Positions 22,722-30,489 of a stretch of 30,489 nucleotides of DNA are shown here, piece after piece. This stretch comes from JBDLID01 sp039715055 (GTDB taxonomy: Bacteria; Desulfobacterota; Desulfobulbia; Desulfobulbales; Desulfocapsaceae): contig JBDLID010000021.1 of the NCBI GenBank assembly GCA_039715055.1, positions 1-30,489 of the forward strand, given 5' to 3'. How positions within the stretch are numbered: the first letter of the stretch is position 1; each line of letters begins with the position of its first letter. A program made the translations under genes and the position numbers. The notes beneath the pieces were generated by a model. It was not told the origin of the DNA and ran no database searches. It worked only from the letters and a program-made list of their open reading frames with translations.

Positions 22722-23366
22722 ATGAAAAATAATCTCCTCCTCATTGTCACCCTCATCCCTTTTCTGCTCACCGGCTGTGCCGATCTGGACGACAGTCGTT
22801 TCAACACCCTGCAAAACAAAATGGTCATGGATGAGGAGACCGGCCTGATGTGGGCCACAGCCGACAACCAGGAAAATATCGACTGGAACGATGCCATCGA
22901 CTACTGCGCGACTTTCAATGGAGGTGGATACAGAGACTGGAGGCTTCCCACTGTTGAAGAGTTGGCGGAGCTGTATGAGGCAGGGATAAAACTCCCTGAA
23001 AAAAAGCGGCACAAGATTTATTTCAGCGACGACAAGCCATTACCCATCAAAATAAGTGACCGCTCCCTGTGGGCCTCAGATACCCGCGGCAGTGCTGCTG
23101 CCTACTGTAATGCTTCCCGCGGCGGCTGTGGTTACCTGGAAAAAGCGATCTCGATCACCCTGCGCGCCCTGCCGGTAAGGACCGCATCAAAAAAAGAAGT
23201 CGACACCGCGCAGCCTGCTATCCAAACTGCTCCTCCCGCCACATCACCCTCCAAAGATGCGCCCATTGAGCAGAAAATGAAACTGCTCAAAAAGATGTAC
23301 GACGACGGACTCCTCACCGACGAAGAGTACAGTTCCAAGAAGCAGGAGCTCCTTAAGCAGCTTTAG
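22722..23366 (+). CDS. DUF1566-domain lipoprotein with C-terminal SHOCT domain
   Basis: A 214-residue lipoprotein. The signal peptide and lipobox FLLTGC (Cys18) are followed by a DUF1566 (Lcl C-terminal-type) domain from MVMDEETGLMWATA through NGGGYRDWRLPTVEEL to ALPVR, with the family's G-L-M-W, D-W-R-L-P-T and A-L-P-V-R motifs. A Pro/Ala-rich linker leads to a SHOCT segment at the end, KMKLLKKMYDDGLLTDEEY, a short helical oligomerisation-type motif. The combination is common in sulfate reducers and similar bacteria; role unknown. The start chosen is ATG 22722; an in-frame GTG at 22713 is less likely and would delay the signal peptide. Confidence 0.82.
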   Translation: MKNNLLLIVTLIPFLLTGCADLDDSRFNTLQNKMVMDEETGLMWATADNQENIDWNDAIDYCATFNGGGYRDWRLPTVEELAELYEAGIKLPEKKRHKIYFSDDKPLPIKISDRSLWASDTRGSAAAYCNASRGGCGYLEKAISITLRALPVRTASKKEVDTAQPAIQTAPPATSPSKDAPIEQKMKLLKKMYDDGLLTDEEYSSKKQELLKQL

Positions 23367-23403
23367 ACCACCTTGCAGGATCTGTAAAAAAATCAGCCCC
23401 GGC

Positions 23404-24879
23404 TCACGCCGCAGTACTGATGACAGAGTGGTCGCCGATCTTCATTTTCTCCATGAGTGCAGTTTCAGGAGATGTTGCCCCTCCCGAAAAACTGATTCCC
23501 AACAGCTTGGTCTCTTCAAAAAACTGCTCCAGCTCCTGTTGAAAATCTGCAGCAAACCCGGCTTTTTCATCCGAATCAAAAAGAAACCGGATTCTGGCTC
23601 CCTGCCGGGTTTGCAGGTAATGGACCTCCACATCTCCCAGCTCATCCATTTTCAGATAGAGAGCCAGGCTGGTGGACTGTTCTTCAGAATCATCATCACT
23701 GCTCCCGGAGGGAAAATGATCCACAACCAGAAAACCGTTTTCCAGAAATGAAAACGGCAGTGGAAAGATCAGGGCCTCACCTTCAAGCCTCAGCTGAGCC
23801 ACCTGAAACAGCTCCAGGGTGGACAGCAGGTTTCCAGCACTGCGCTGCAGCTCTTCACCGGCCGTGGACGAAGAAAAGGCTGCAAGAAGAGCTGCCTTCA
23901 AGCCACCACCGGCTCGTGCAGTATCTCCACGGGCCACAAGGGCCTCCATATCCATCCCAGCCGTCCGTAACGTTAACGCCAACCTGGCGGCCCACTCTTT
24001 TTTTGAAGCTGTCTCAGGCTGAGCCGAGAGCAGCCGCTCAATGGTTGCCCGCTGCCCTGCTGAAAAAACAGCCTCTGTCGAAACAGTTGCAGGAGTCAGA
24101 GGCTGCTCCACCCCCTTGAGAAATCCGGCCGTTTCAATCCCTTTCCCGACAGGAACAAGCAGCTGACCGGTTGGCTTGCCCGTTTCCTGAGAGACAAGCG
24201 CAAACGCAACACCTCGTTTGGTGGACTGCGGTTGCAGAATTACGGTCTGTCCGGGCCGTGCCTCAACATCTCCGCGCACCTCAACTCTTCTACCGCCGAT
24301 ATCAATTAGCGCCCGGTCAGCGCTGATCCGCTCGATCATTACAGCCCTGACCGGGCGCCCCGGCGATCCTGCTTCCAGCAAACGATCACTCGCGGCAGTA
24401 AGAGATTCGAAACCGGACTGCAGCTGCCCCCCTCCACCAGTTACAGGCGGAGACGCCATAGGCACAGATTGCGGCAAAAGGGGCAACCGGGTTTGCCCGC
24501 CCGGTTCGACACCAGTCTTCTCCAGCAGTGGTGCCAAAGGCAGGGGACTCAATGACCGCCCGAGTGCAGGCAGCAGACTTTTCAATTTGGATTGGACAGG
24601 ATCCTGGGAAAGAGCCAGTTCAAGCTGCGGCGAAAGTGACGCCACCCGAACCTCAAGCGACTGCCCCTTAACAAGTTTGAGCTCGGTTGCGACATTGAAA
24701 CGCCCAAAAGGGGTATCGAGTAGCAGTTGCTGATTGGCCTGGTTTTCCACCACCACTGCATGGAACAGTTGACCGGCCTTGAAGGGTAAAGCAGTCTGCT
24801 GCCCGGTGGTTTGTTCGGAAATGGGGGACAGCGACAGGGAAGCAGGGAAGACGGGGGAACCGATACTTTCTACAGCCAT
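23404..24879 (-). CDS. FliK-like C-terminal-domain protein (orphan hook-length-control type)
   Basis: A 491-residue protein. The C-terminal part (from about residue 350) resembles the flagellar hook-length control FliK C-terminal domain: ALIFPLPFSFLENGFLVVD, then LYLKMDELGDVEVHYLQTRQGARIRFLF and a final LEQFFEETKLLGISFSG. The N-terminal two thirds is low-complexity, Gln/Pro/Leu-rich with beta-rich blocks (LLLDTPFGRFNVATELKL; IGGRRVEVRGDVEARPGQTV), as in other FliK-like rulers. No other flagellar gene is nearby, so a role in flagella is inferred only from the domain. The start chosen is ATG 24879, with GGGGGAG 8 bases upstream. A TTG at 24903 is an unlikely start. It follows a chemoreceptor gene at 26 bases, on the same strand. 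Confidence 0.78.
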   Translation of the reverse strand: MAVESIGSPVFPASLSLSPISEQTTGQQTALPFKAGQLFHAVVVENQANQQLLLDTPFGRFNVATELKLVKGQSLEVRVASLSPQLELALSQDPVQSKLKSLLPALGRSLSPLPLAPLLEKTGVEPGGQTRLPLLPQSVPMASPPVTGGGGQLQSGFESLTAASDRLLEAGSPGRPVRAVMIERISADRALIDIGGRRVEVRGDVEARPGQTVILQPQSTKRGVAFALVSQETGKPTGQLLVPVGKGIETAGFLKGVEQPLTPATVSTEAVFSAGQRATIERLLSAQPETASKKEWAARLALTLRTAGMDMEALVARGDTARAGGGLKAALLAAFSSSTAGEELQRSAGNLLSTLELFQVAQLRLEGEALIFPLPFSFLENGFLVVDHFPSGSSDDDSEEQSTSLALYLKMDELGDVEVHYLQTRQGARIRFLFDSDEKAGFAADFQQELEQFFEETKLLGISFSGGATSPETALMEKMKIGDHSVISTAA

Positions 24880-24905
24880 GTTCTCGGCTCCCCCTGGTAG
24901 CAAAC

Positions 24906-26624
24906 TCAGATCTTAAAACGACGAACCATCTGTCGTAACTCTTCGGCCAGATCCTTCATCTCATCGGCCTTGCTCCGAACCTCGTCACTGCGGCCCGCCA
25001 TATCGGTTGACTCCTGACTGACACCGCTGATATCCCGTGCCACCTCTTCGGAAACAGCCGAGCTCTGCGAAACATTTTCAGTCACCTCCTGGATACCTAG
25101 GGAGGCATGGGTAATATTTTCGGCAATTTCACTGGTGGTGTTTGCCTGTTCATCAACGGCGGTAACGATGGTGGCGACAATGTCGTTGACCTCGTTGATA
25201 ACTCTGGTGATCTGCTGGATCTGCACCACGGTTTCCGAGGTCGAATTCTGGATGCCGGCGATACGGTTCTTGATCTCCTGAGTGGCTTCAGCGGTCTGTT
25301 TGGCCAGCTCCTTGATCTCATTGGCAACAACAGCAAACCCTTTACCGGCTTCACCGGCCCGGGCTGCCTCAATTGTGGCGTTTAATGCCAGGAGATTGGT
25401 TTGCTCGGATATCTCAGTGATGGTCTCTGTCACCTTGCCGATCTCAGATGCGGCTACTCCAAGCTCATCAATCTTTTCCGAGGCCGATCCGGCCTCAACA
25501 ACAGCCTCACCGGTAATTATTCGGGCGGTGTCGGTGTTTTTGACAATCTCACCAAGGGTCGATGTCATCTCCTCGGTGGCGGTGGCAACCAGAGTGATAT
25601 TGGTTGAGGCCTCTTCTGTTGCAGCGGCAACGGTGTTCATGTTGGCACTCATCTCCTCAGCAGCAGCGGCAACCGAGACAGAACGTTCACTCATCTGCCT
25701 TGTCCCGGAGCTGAACCCGTTTGCCGTTCCACCCAGTGAATCAGAAGAGTTATAAAGGGTCTCAGCGGTTGTTGAGATGGACTGTATCATATCACGAAGC
25801 TGATCTGTCATGGACTGGAGGTCGTCTGCGATCGCCCCGAACTCATCACCACTGGTACTCTTCAGAGAATGTCTCAGATTTCCCTGGGCTATGGACTTGA
25901 TATGATCCGAGGAGTCATGCAGGGGATTGAGGACATTTTTCTTCACCAGAAACCAGACCACCCCAAAAATGCCTAGTAAAATTCCGACTGTCCAGCCGAT
26001 TACAGAGATCTTGGCCTGGACAACATGACGGTTGGTTTCCTCCAGAGAACTGATAATCTCAAAGGCACCGTGCCGGTCACCAACGCGCCAGCCCTCCTTG
26101 CTTCTGCCGGTGGGGTCCGGACTGCCCTTGGGGTCACCATGGCAGATCATACAATCCTTGGTGAGGACAATGGTCTTGTAATATCGAATTTCATCATCAC
26201 TGATGACTGTCTTCTCATCAATTTTGCCGGAATCAAGCTCTGTGAGTACCTCAAGCTCCTCAGGAGTTGGTTTGTTCCCGGAATTTCTTGGCTGTTGGGC
26301 GGGAACCCGGAAGCTGTACCCTGCCTTTTCGGCATTGGCTTCGGCGCTCTGCATAGCAGTGATTACCGGCACAGCCTCCATAACCTTCTCACTGTCCAGC
26401 TGTTCAAGGGGGTGAAGCACCCCCATTTCCAACTTTCGTCCCATCTGATTTCGGGTCGCCTCGGCCATGAGAACAATAGCCTTGCTCTTCTCAATAATAG
26501 ATTTATGAGCACTGGTACGGATATCGTCCATGCGCTGCCAGGCAAATATGGAGGCAACGAAAACCGGTCCGATAATGGCAATGCCAAGCACCTTCCATTT
26601 GATTGAAATATCACTGATCTTCAT
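24906..26624 (-). CDS. Methyl-accepting chemotaxis protein with c-heme Tll0287-like sensor domain
   Basis: A 572-residue chemoreceptor. Order: TM1 (about 11-29), a periplasmic Tll0287-like (DUF3365) domain (about 40-200), TM2 (about 206-227), HAMP (about 228-285) and a long cytoplasmic signalling domain with the highly conserved hairpin tip EQTNLLALNATIEAARAGEA. The periplasmic domain contains Cys158-x2-Cys161-His162 (CMICH), a c-type heme attachment site, followed by GWRVGDRHGAFEI of the family. Redox potential, gas or small-molecule sensing through the heme is the expected role. No CheR-binding pentapeptide is present at the C-terminus. Start ATG 26624 has GGGAGG before it. The next gene, FliK-like, is 26 bases downstream. 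Confidence 0.93.
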   Translation of the reverse strand: MKISDISIKWKVLGIAIIGPVFVASIFAWQRMDDIRTSAHKSIIEKSKAIVLMAEATRNQMGRKLEMGVLHPLEQLDSEKVMEAVPVITAMQSAEANAEKAGYSFRVPAQQPRNSGNKPTPEELEVLTELDSGKIDEKTVISDDEIRYYKTIVLTKDCMICHGDPKGSPDPTGRSKEGWRVGDRHGAFEIISSLEETNRHVVQAKISVIGWTVGILLGIFGVVWFLVKKNVLNPLHDSSDHIKSIAQGNLRHSLKSTSGDEFGAIADDLQSMTDQLRDMIQSISTTAETLYNSSDSLGGTANGFSSGTRQMSERSVSVAAAAEEMSANMNTVAAATEEASTNITLVATATEEMTSTLGEIVKNTDTARIITGEAVVEAGSASEKIDELGVAASEIGKVTETITEISEQTNLLALNATIEAARAGEAGKGFAVVANEIKELAKQTAEATQEIKNRIAGIQNSTSETVVQIQQITRVINEVNDIVATIVTAVDEQANTTSEIAENITHASLGIQEVTENVSQSSAVSEEVARDISGVSQESTDMAGRSDEVRSKADEMKDLAEELRQMVRRFKI

Positions 26625-26803
26625 TCCTCCTCCCAAGCCGCTAGTGTTGAAAATACTCAGAGACAAACCATCGAACCGGATCTCCCTCTCCTTCCTGCAA
26701 TGGTAAGCGAGAGATCCCCCATAGATTCCTCATCGAATCAAAACGGAAAAAAATTTAGAGATTTTTACTGGCGGGAACTACGGACGGAGGAAGGCGATCA
26801 GGC

Positions 26804-27829
26804 TTACCTGCGGGGATGGATCAATCCGGCAAGACGACCAGAGACAATGTCTGCCGCCTGTTGATTGCCGTTAAGATTCCAGTGGACATCATTTACTTTA
26901 TAGAGAGGATGGGGCTGGTCAGTAAGGGGGGGCAGGAGGTCAAAGAACGTGATCTCCTGGTGCTCAAGTTCTGCACCAAGACTCCGATTGGGTCGACTCA
27001 GATCCCACTCAGATTGATCAATATTTTTTCGTTTACGAATTTCATCGCCCAGTTCCCGGTCAAACTGGATAACCGAGGGAAGCAGCAGGACAACCAGGCG
27101 GACATTCTCGGCTGCACAGAGGTCGCGGATTGTTTTAAGAGTTGAAAGGAGGTTCTCAAGCTGGCCACCAAACCGCTCATCCCGCTTGTCAAAGAGATAG
27201 GCCCGCTCCGCAAGATAAGCCAGAAACACCTTTTTCGGCAGGATCGGACAATTATCACAGTAGTTAACATTACCGTGATAGGTCCTGCCCGGATAATCTC
27301 TGGTCAACTCAATGAACCGCTGACCAAGGGAGCAGAGGGCGGAATAGTCGCACAACTCTTTTCCGCCGGCGGCTGAAAAGTCATCACCGATAAACAGTGA
27401 GAGCAGGACCATGTCCGGCTTCTGCTTCAGTCCTTCCCGGTAGAGAAGTGAGAGATAGTCCTGCGGACCAATGGACGGGATCCCCATGTTGAGCAGCTCG
27501 ACTTGCTCATCGCCCCGCTGGAGTTTTTCCTCCAGCAGAGTGAGAAAGCTCTTTTCATACGGTACCGAGCTGAATGCAAAGGAATCACCAACGGCCACAA
27601 TCCGGTAGCGGCCGCTGGTTTTTTGAGAGAAATCAATATCCTTGAAGCCGTCCTTGTTGAGACGGAAAGAAAAATCGCCCCCCTGAGGCTTTCCCTTTGC
27701 CTCCAGGTAGTCACGGCTCAGAAAGAGTGACGAAAAGAAGAAATAATGGTAGCCCTGCAACAGCAATTCGGCAGCAAGGAGCAGGACAATGACCCTGGAA
27801 CCCGCCTTGAAAAAACGCCTGAAACTCAC
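26804..27829 (-). CDS. SGNH/GDSL-fold hydrolase or acyl-transfer protein, membrane-anchored
   Basis: A 341-residue protein with an N-terminal membrane anchor (residues 12-37, VIVLLLAAELLLQGYHYFFF) and a periplasmic SGNH-type domain. Block I is AVGDSFAFSS with the catalytic Ser; Gly (MGIPSIGPQDY) and Asp (LSLFIGDDF) blocks follow, and the last block NDVHWNLNGNQQAADI contains the His. Similar proteins in glycan gene clusters add or remove acetyl groups; which applies here is inference. It overlaps the pyruvyltransferase gene by 4 bases (start GTG), so it is translationally coupled. A central Cys-rich loop (NYCDNCPIL) is unusual. Confidence 0.8.
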   Translation of the reverse strand: MSFRRFFKAGSRVIVLLLAAELLLQGYHYFFFSSLFLSRDYLEAKGKPQGGDFSFRLNKDGFKDIDFSQKTSGRYRIVAVGDSFAFSSVPYEKSFLTLLEEKLQRGDEQVELLNMGIPSIGPQDYLSLLYREGLKQKPDMVLLSLFIGDDFSAAGGKELCDYSALCSLGQRFIELTRDYPGRTYHGNVNYCDNCPILPKKVFLAYLAERAYLFDKRDERFGGQLENLLSTLKTIRDLCAAENVRLVVLLLPSVIQFDRELGDEIRKRKNIDQSEWDLSRPNRSLGAELEHQEITFFDLLPPLTDQPHPLYKVNDVHWNLNGNQQAADIVSGRLAGLIHPRR

Positions 27830-28998
27830 CGATCGAGCAGTTCACCAACCAGTTGAACCGACTGCTTGGCCTTGGCTTTTTCCGCATCGGTGATCGGCGT
27901 CATCTGGCTCTTGCGCTGCTCCCGCTCATTCCAGCTGCGGATCATGGTTTGAGCCACATGGTCACGATTAAGGCCGTCGAATTCGATCATCCAGTCGTCC
28001 TGACCGATGGAACGCATAAAGCCTGCATTTTTTGGATAGGAGTTAATGGAGACCATGGGCGTGTTGATCGCGGCACAGAAGATCAGGGAGTGGGTGCGCA
28101 GCCCGATATGACTGCCCACCTTGGCAAGGATGCCGACGATGTCGTGATAATCATACTCTTCATTGGTGATGATCCGCACCGAACCCTGATTCTTGACATA
28201 CTGCATGCATTCACGGGTAATGGTCAGATCCATCACCTGGGTGACGGTGAGCAGCACCTCCACCCCCAGCTCGTCAATGACCTGGTCAATGGCGCCGGCA
28301 ATGATCCGGCAGAAATCCTCGCGGGTCAGCTTACCGGTGTCCGACCAGTTGTCGATATAGGCGTTGACGTTAAACGAGATGGTGCCGGTGGAGTTGGTGA
28401 AAAGATTTTCCTTGCGGATGATCTCCTCAAGACGATTCTCAGGTGAGGGCACAGTGTTGATGGCCGAGTCCGCCTTGAGATGAATCTCAGGCGACTTGAG
28501 CTGCAGGTCCTCAAAAAGCTCCTGGGTCTGCTGGTCGCGCAGCGTCACCAGCTCGGTGGCATCAAGCACCTTCTGCAGCGCCTCTTTGCCCACCTCGGTA
28601 TCAATGGGACCGACACTGGCGTTATAGAAGACAATGGGAATATTTTTTTTGCGACAGGCCGGTGAAAAAAGTGCCACACTCCACAGGGTGTTAATCAGCG
28701 GATTATAGAATTTTCGGTCAAACAGGGCGTTGTCGGTGATCAGCACCATGTCGGTACGGGTCATGCCGATGTAATTGGCCAGACCAAAGGCCTTGAGCGA
28801 CCCGTGCCAGGGCATCATACCCATGGCCTTGACCCGGTGATGGCTGAACTGCTTTTTCACATAACCCGGTTTGATGGTCGGCACCAGGAACTCGATATCA
28901 GACCGGACCTCGGCAAAATCATCGAGCAGATTTCCAAGGATCGCCGCATCTCCTGCATTTCTTCCTGAAAAACTGCCGATCAGTGTTAATTTCTTCAT
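27826..28998 (-). CDS. Polysaccharide pyruvyl transferase family protein
   Basis: A 390-residue protein of the polysaccharide pyruvyl transferase family, which puts a pyruvate ketal on sugars of surface polymers using phosphoenolpyruvate. Family marks are the opening TLIGSFSGRNAGDAAILGNLL, the central DLTITRECMQYVKN region and the late GSHIGLRTHSLIFCAAINTP with MVSINSYPKNAGFM, which builds the acceptor/donor pocket. No signal peptide or transmembrane segment. AAGG lies very close to ATG 28998, and GGAG lies further upstream. The transcript includes the epimerase gene 47 bases upstream and the SGNH gene downstream. Intact. Confidence 0.9.
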   Translation of the reverse strand: MKKLTLIGSFSGRNAGDAAILGNLLDDFAEVRSDIEFLVPTIKPGYVKKQFSHHRVKAMGMMPWHGSLKAFGLANYIGMTRTDMVLITDNALFDRKFYNPLINTLWSVALFSPACRKKNIPIVFYNASVGPIDTEVGKEALQKVLDATELVTLRDQQTQELFEDLQLKSPEIHLKADSAINTVPSPENRLEEIIRKENLFTNSTGTISFNVNAYIDNWSDTGKLTREDFCRIIAGAIDQVIDELGVEVLLTVTQVMDLTITRECMQYVKNQGSVRIITNEEYDYHDIVGILAKVGSHIGLRTHSLIFCAAINTPMVSINSYPKNAGFMRSIGQDDWMIEFDGLNRDHVAQTMIRSWNEREQRKSQMTPITDAEKAKAKQSVQLVGELLDR

Positions 28999-29045
28999 AT
29001 CCTTTTTTATCTCCCTGTCGCTCCGGGTTCACCGGAGGCTGTGAA

Positions 29046-30026
29046 TCAGATCAGGTTCTGTTGTTTATACCAGTCAACGGTTGCCGCCAACCCCTTCTCA
29101 TAGTCGAACTTCGGTTCCCAGCCCAGCAGCCTGCGGGCCTTCTCAATGGTGAATGTTCGGCTTTTGGTGAAAAAGTCGACCCGTCGCCGGTAAATGGGCG
29201 GCTCGATATTAAACGGGATGCAGACCTTCTCACAGATGGTGCCGGCCAGTTGAAAGGGGCCTGCCGGCAGATGAATCTTGGTGGTGGGTCGGTCAAGCAG
29301 CCGGGCAATGATGTCGACGATCTCGTTGAGACGGATGTTTTCCGGTCCGGCGCCTAAAAACACCTCACCGATGGCCTCCTCCCTCTCCCCGGCCAGGATG
29401 AAGACATCGGCCAGGTCCTCCACATAGACCATGTTGAAATAGATCCGGCCGTCGCCAAGGATCGGGGTTACCCGTTTTGAGGCGAGCTTAAAGAGTTTGA
29501 GCAGACGCAGATCACCGGGTCCGTAGATGGGTCCGGGTCTCACCACGGAGACCGCAAAATCGTTGTCCCTGCCGTATTGGAGCGCCTTCTGTTCACCCTC
29601 AAGCTTGGTTCGCTGGTAGATGTCGCCCGGTGAAAAACGGTACTCTTCATCCGCCGGCCCCTCTTCAATATGGCCGTGCACCCCCACTGTCGAGCAGTGG
29701 ACAAAGCGCTTCACCCCGGCCGCCTGAGATGCTTCAAGCAGATCAAGTGTCGCGCCGATGTTGACATCCCGGTAGACCTGATCCACTACACCGGCCTGGC
29801 GAAACAGGGCAGCAATATGATAAACCCGTTCAACCCCTTCCACCGCCTCTTTAATCTTGGCCCGGTCAGTGATGTCGCCTTCAATAACCTCAATGTCTGC
29901 GGCGTGCTCCATGGTCATTTTGGAGCGATTGCGGACAAAGGCCCGCACCTCACACCCCTGCTGGACCAGTTTTTCAGCCAGTACGCTGCCAGTAAAACCG
30001 GTCGCCCCGGTGACAAGAACTTTCAC
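29046..30026 (-). CDS. NAD(P)-dependent epimerase/dehydratase (extended SDR)
   Basis: A 326-residue extended short-chain dehydrogenase. The Rossmann motif VTGATGFTGSVLAEKLVQQG (residues 4-23) binds NAD(P), and YQRTKLEGEQ carries the catalytic Tyr-x3-Lys. The overall pattern (FVRNRSKM, CSTVGVHGHIEEGPADE, VVRPGPIYGPGD) is closest to the dihydroflavonol-reductase/3-beta-HSD-like branch used for nucleotide-sugar or lipid-linked substrates. The substrate is unknown; context in a glycan operon suggests a sugar. Start GTG 30026, with AAGGA 9 bases before. The glycosyltransferase gene ends 13 bases upstream. Confidence 0.9.
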   Translation of the reverse strand: MKVLVTGATGFTGSVLAEKLVQQGCEVRAFVRNRSKMTMEHAADIEVIEGDITDRAKIKEAVEGVERVYHIAALFRQAGVVDQVYRDVNIGATLDLLEASQAAGVKRFVHCSTVGVHGHIEEGPADEEYRFSPGDIYQRTKLEGEQKALQYGRDNDFAVSVVRPGPIYGPGDLRLLKLFKLASKRVTPILGDGRIYFNMVYVEDLADVFILAGEREEAIGEVFLGAGPENIRLNEIVDIIARLLDRPTTKIHLPAGPFQLAGTICEKVCIPFNIEPPIYRRRVDFFTKSRTFTIEKARRLLGWEPKFDYEKGLAATVDWYKQQNLI

Positions 30027-30039
30027 TATGCTTTATCCT

Positions 30040-30489
30040 TTATGTTACAGGTTCGGTCTGGATTGAACTCTCCAGCCGATCATAAAATTCATTGAGCTTT
30101 CTGCCGAAAGCCTCCCGGGTATACTCAAGGGCAACCCGTTCCCTGGCATGGTCGGCCAGTGTAGTGCGCAGCTCCCGGTTACTGGTAAGTTCAACCAGTC
30201 CGGATGCCATATCGGTGGCTGTAGCTTCTACCAGATATGCTATCTCATCGTCAAGCACTTGCGTATGGGTCTGCATGCGGGTGGCCAGCACAACCCGGCC
30301 CGAATCGAGGTAGGAGTATATCTTCATCGGCGTATTGAATCCTTTGGAGCGCGGCGACACCAGGATATCGGCCTGACGGAGGTAATGATGCAGGTCGGAG
30401 ACCGGACGGCGGCCGACAAAGCGGACCCTGTCTGTCAAACCAAGCTCATCTGTTCTGCGCTGATAGGAAGAGATGTCTCCATCCGCCCC
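30040..30489 (-). CDS. Glycosyltransferase family 4-type, C-terminal part (5' end outside the window)
   Basis: The last 149 codons of a GT-B glycosyltransferase, open to the window edge. The nucleotide-sugar-binding C-terminal domain is visible: RVRFVGRRPVSDLHHYLRQA, then ADILVSPRSKGFNTPMKIYSYLDSGRVVLAT, which carries the S-P-R...P-x-K-x-x-E/S-Y-x-x-x-G block of family 4. The tail ARERVALEYTREAFGRKL is usual. It transfers sugar in assembly of a surface polysaccharide or glycolipid. It is followed by the epimerase gene at 13 bases. The N-terminal half and start are not in this sequence. Confidence 0.88.
   Translation of the reverse strand, partial: GADGDISSYQRRTDELGLTDRVRFVGRRPVSDLHHYLRQADILVSPRSKGFNTPMKIYSYLDSGRVVLATRMQTHTQVLDDEIAYLVEATATDMASGLVELTSNRELRTTLADHARERVALEYTREAFGRKLNEFYDRLESSIQTEPVT

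Noticed and set aside
26678..26717. GGATCTC / GAGATCC pair as a terminator of the glycan operon
   Set aside because: Only 7 bases of pairing over a 26-base loop and no T run, so too weak to call.

Overview
The window looks like chromosome from a sulfate-reducing (or sulfur-disproportionating) member of the Desulfobacterota, most like the Desulfobulbales. The main evidence is dsrM plus the start of dsrK, with an RsbRD N-terminal-domain gene immediately upstream, an arrangement known from sulfate reducers. Supporting evidence is the mix of gene families: an ODP-type diiron protein, a GGGtGRT/Fe-S scaffold pair, a c-heme-containing chemoreceptor, and many small lipoproteins. Coding sequence is moderately GC-rich and intergenic DNA is clearly AT-rich. 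I see no rRNA, tRNA, CRISPR array or complete insertion sequence.

Layout: (1) 1-2324, minus strand: rsbRD-like gene, dsrM and dsrK, with a promoter and an overlapping palindromic operator candidate. dsrK loses its frame about 100 bases from the window edge. (2) 2499-5196: the periplasmic processing protease Prc (minus) divergent from a small MazG-like pyrophosphohydrolase (plus). (3) 5227-9277: an envelope block with a DUF995-like tandem lipoprotein, a double TM2 protein, a DUF2959 lipoprotein, a PagL-like outer-membrane deacylase and an unknown exported protein. (4) 9353-14928, all minus: a highly divergent enolase homologue, RecQ, a receiver-like protein without its phosphoacceptor Asp joined to a PATAN/DUF4388-like region, and an ODP diiron/beta-lactamase-fold protein. 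(5) 15273-16705, plus: a RluA-type pseudouridine synthase split into two overlapping genes. (6) 16883-21048, minus: a Pmp3/YqaE peptide, the operon Fe-S scaffold - GGGtGRT - 94-residue unknown, an EamA transporter and a Tim44-like protein. (7) 21354-23366, plus: an HI0933/YhiN flavoprotein and a DUF1566/SHOCT lipoprotein. (8) 23404-26624, minus: a chemoreceptor with a c-type heme motif followed by an orphan FliK-like protein. (9) 26804-30489, minus: the end of a surface-glycan operon (glycosyltransferase, NAD-dependent epimerase/reductase, pyruvyltransferase, SGNH hydrolase).

The gaps hold several palindromic elements that the genes do not explain. There is a nearly 170-bp palindrome with about 46-bp imperfect arms upstream of the enolase-like gene. 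A dispersed family built on GTAACTRTTcAG arms appears at three loci (8461-8564, 14953-15120, 22654-22684). A GGGGACAT inverted repeat lies at 16756-16840.

The most unusual protein is the enolase homologue. It keeps nearly all recognisable enolase active-site residues but has a changed N-terminal catalytic loop and about 40 extra residues inside the barrel. No large new defence or mobile system is evident.
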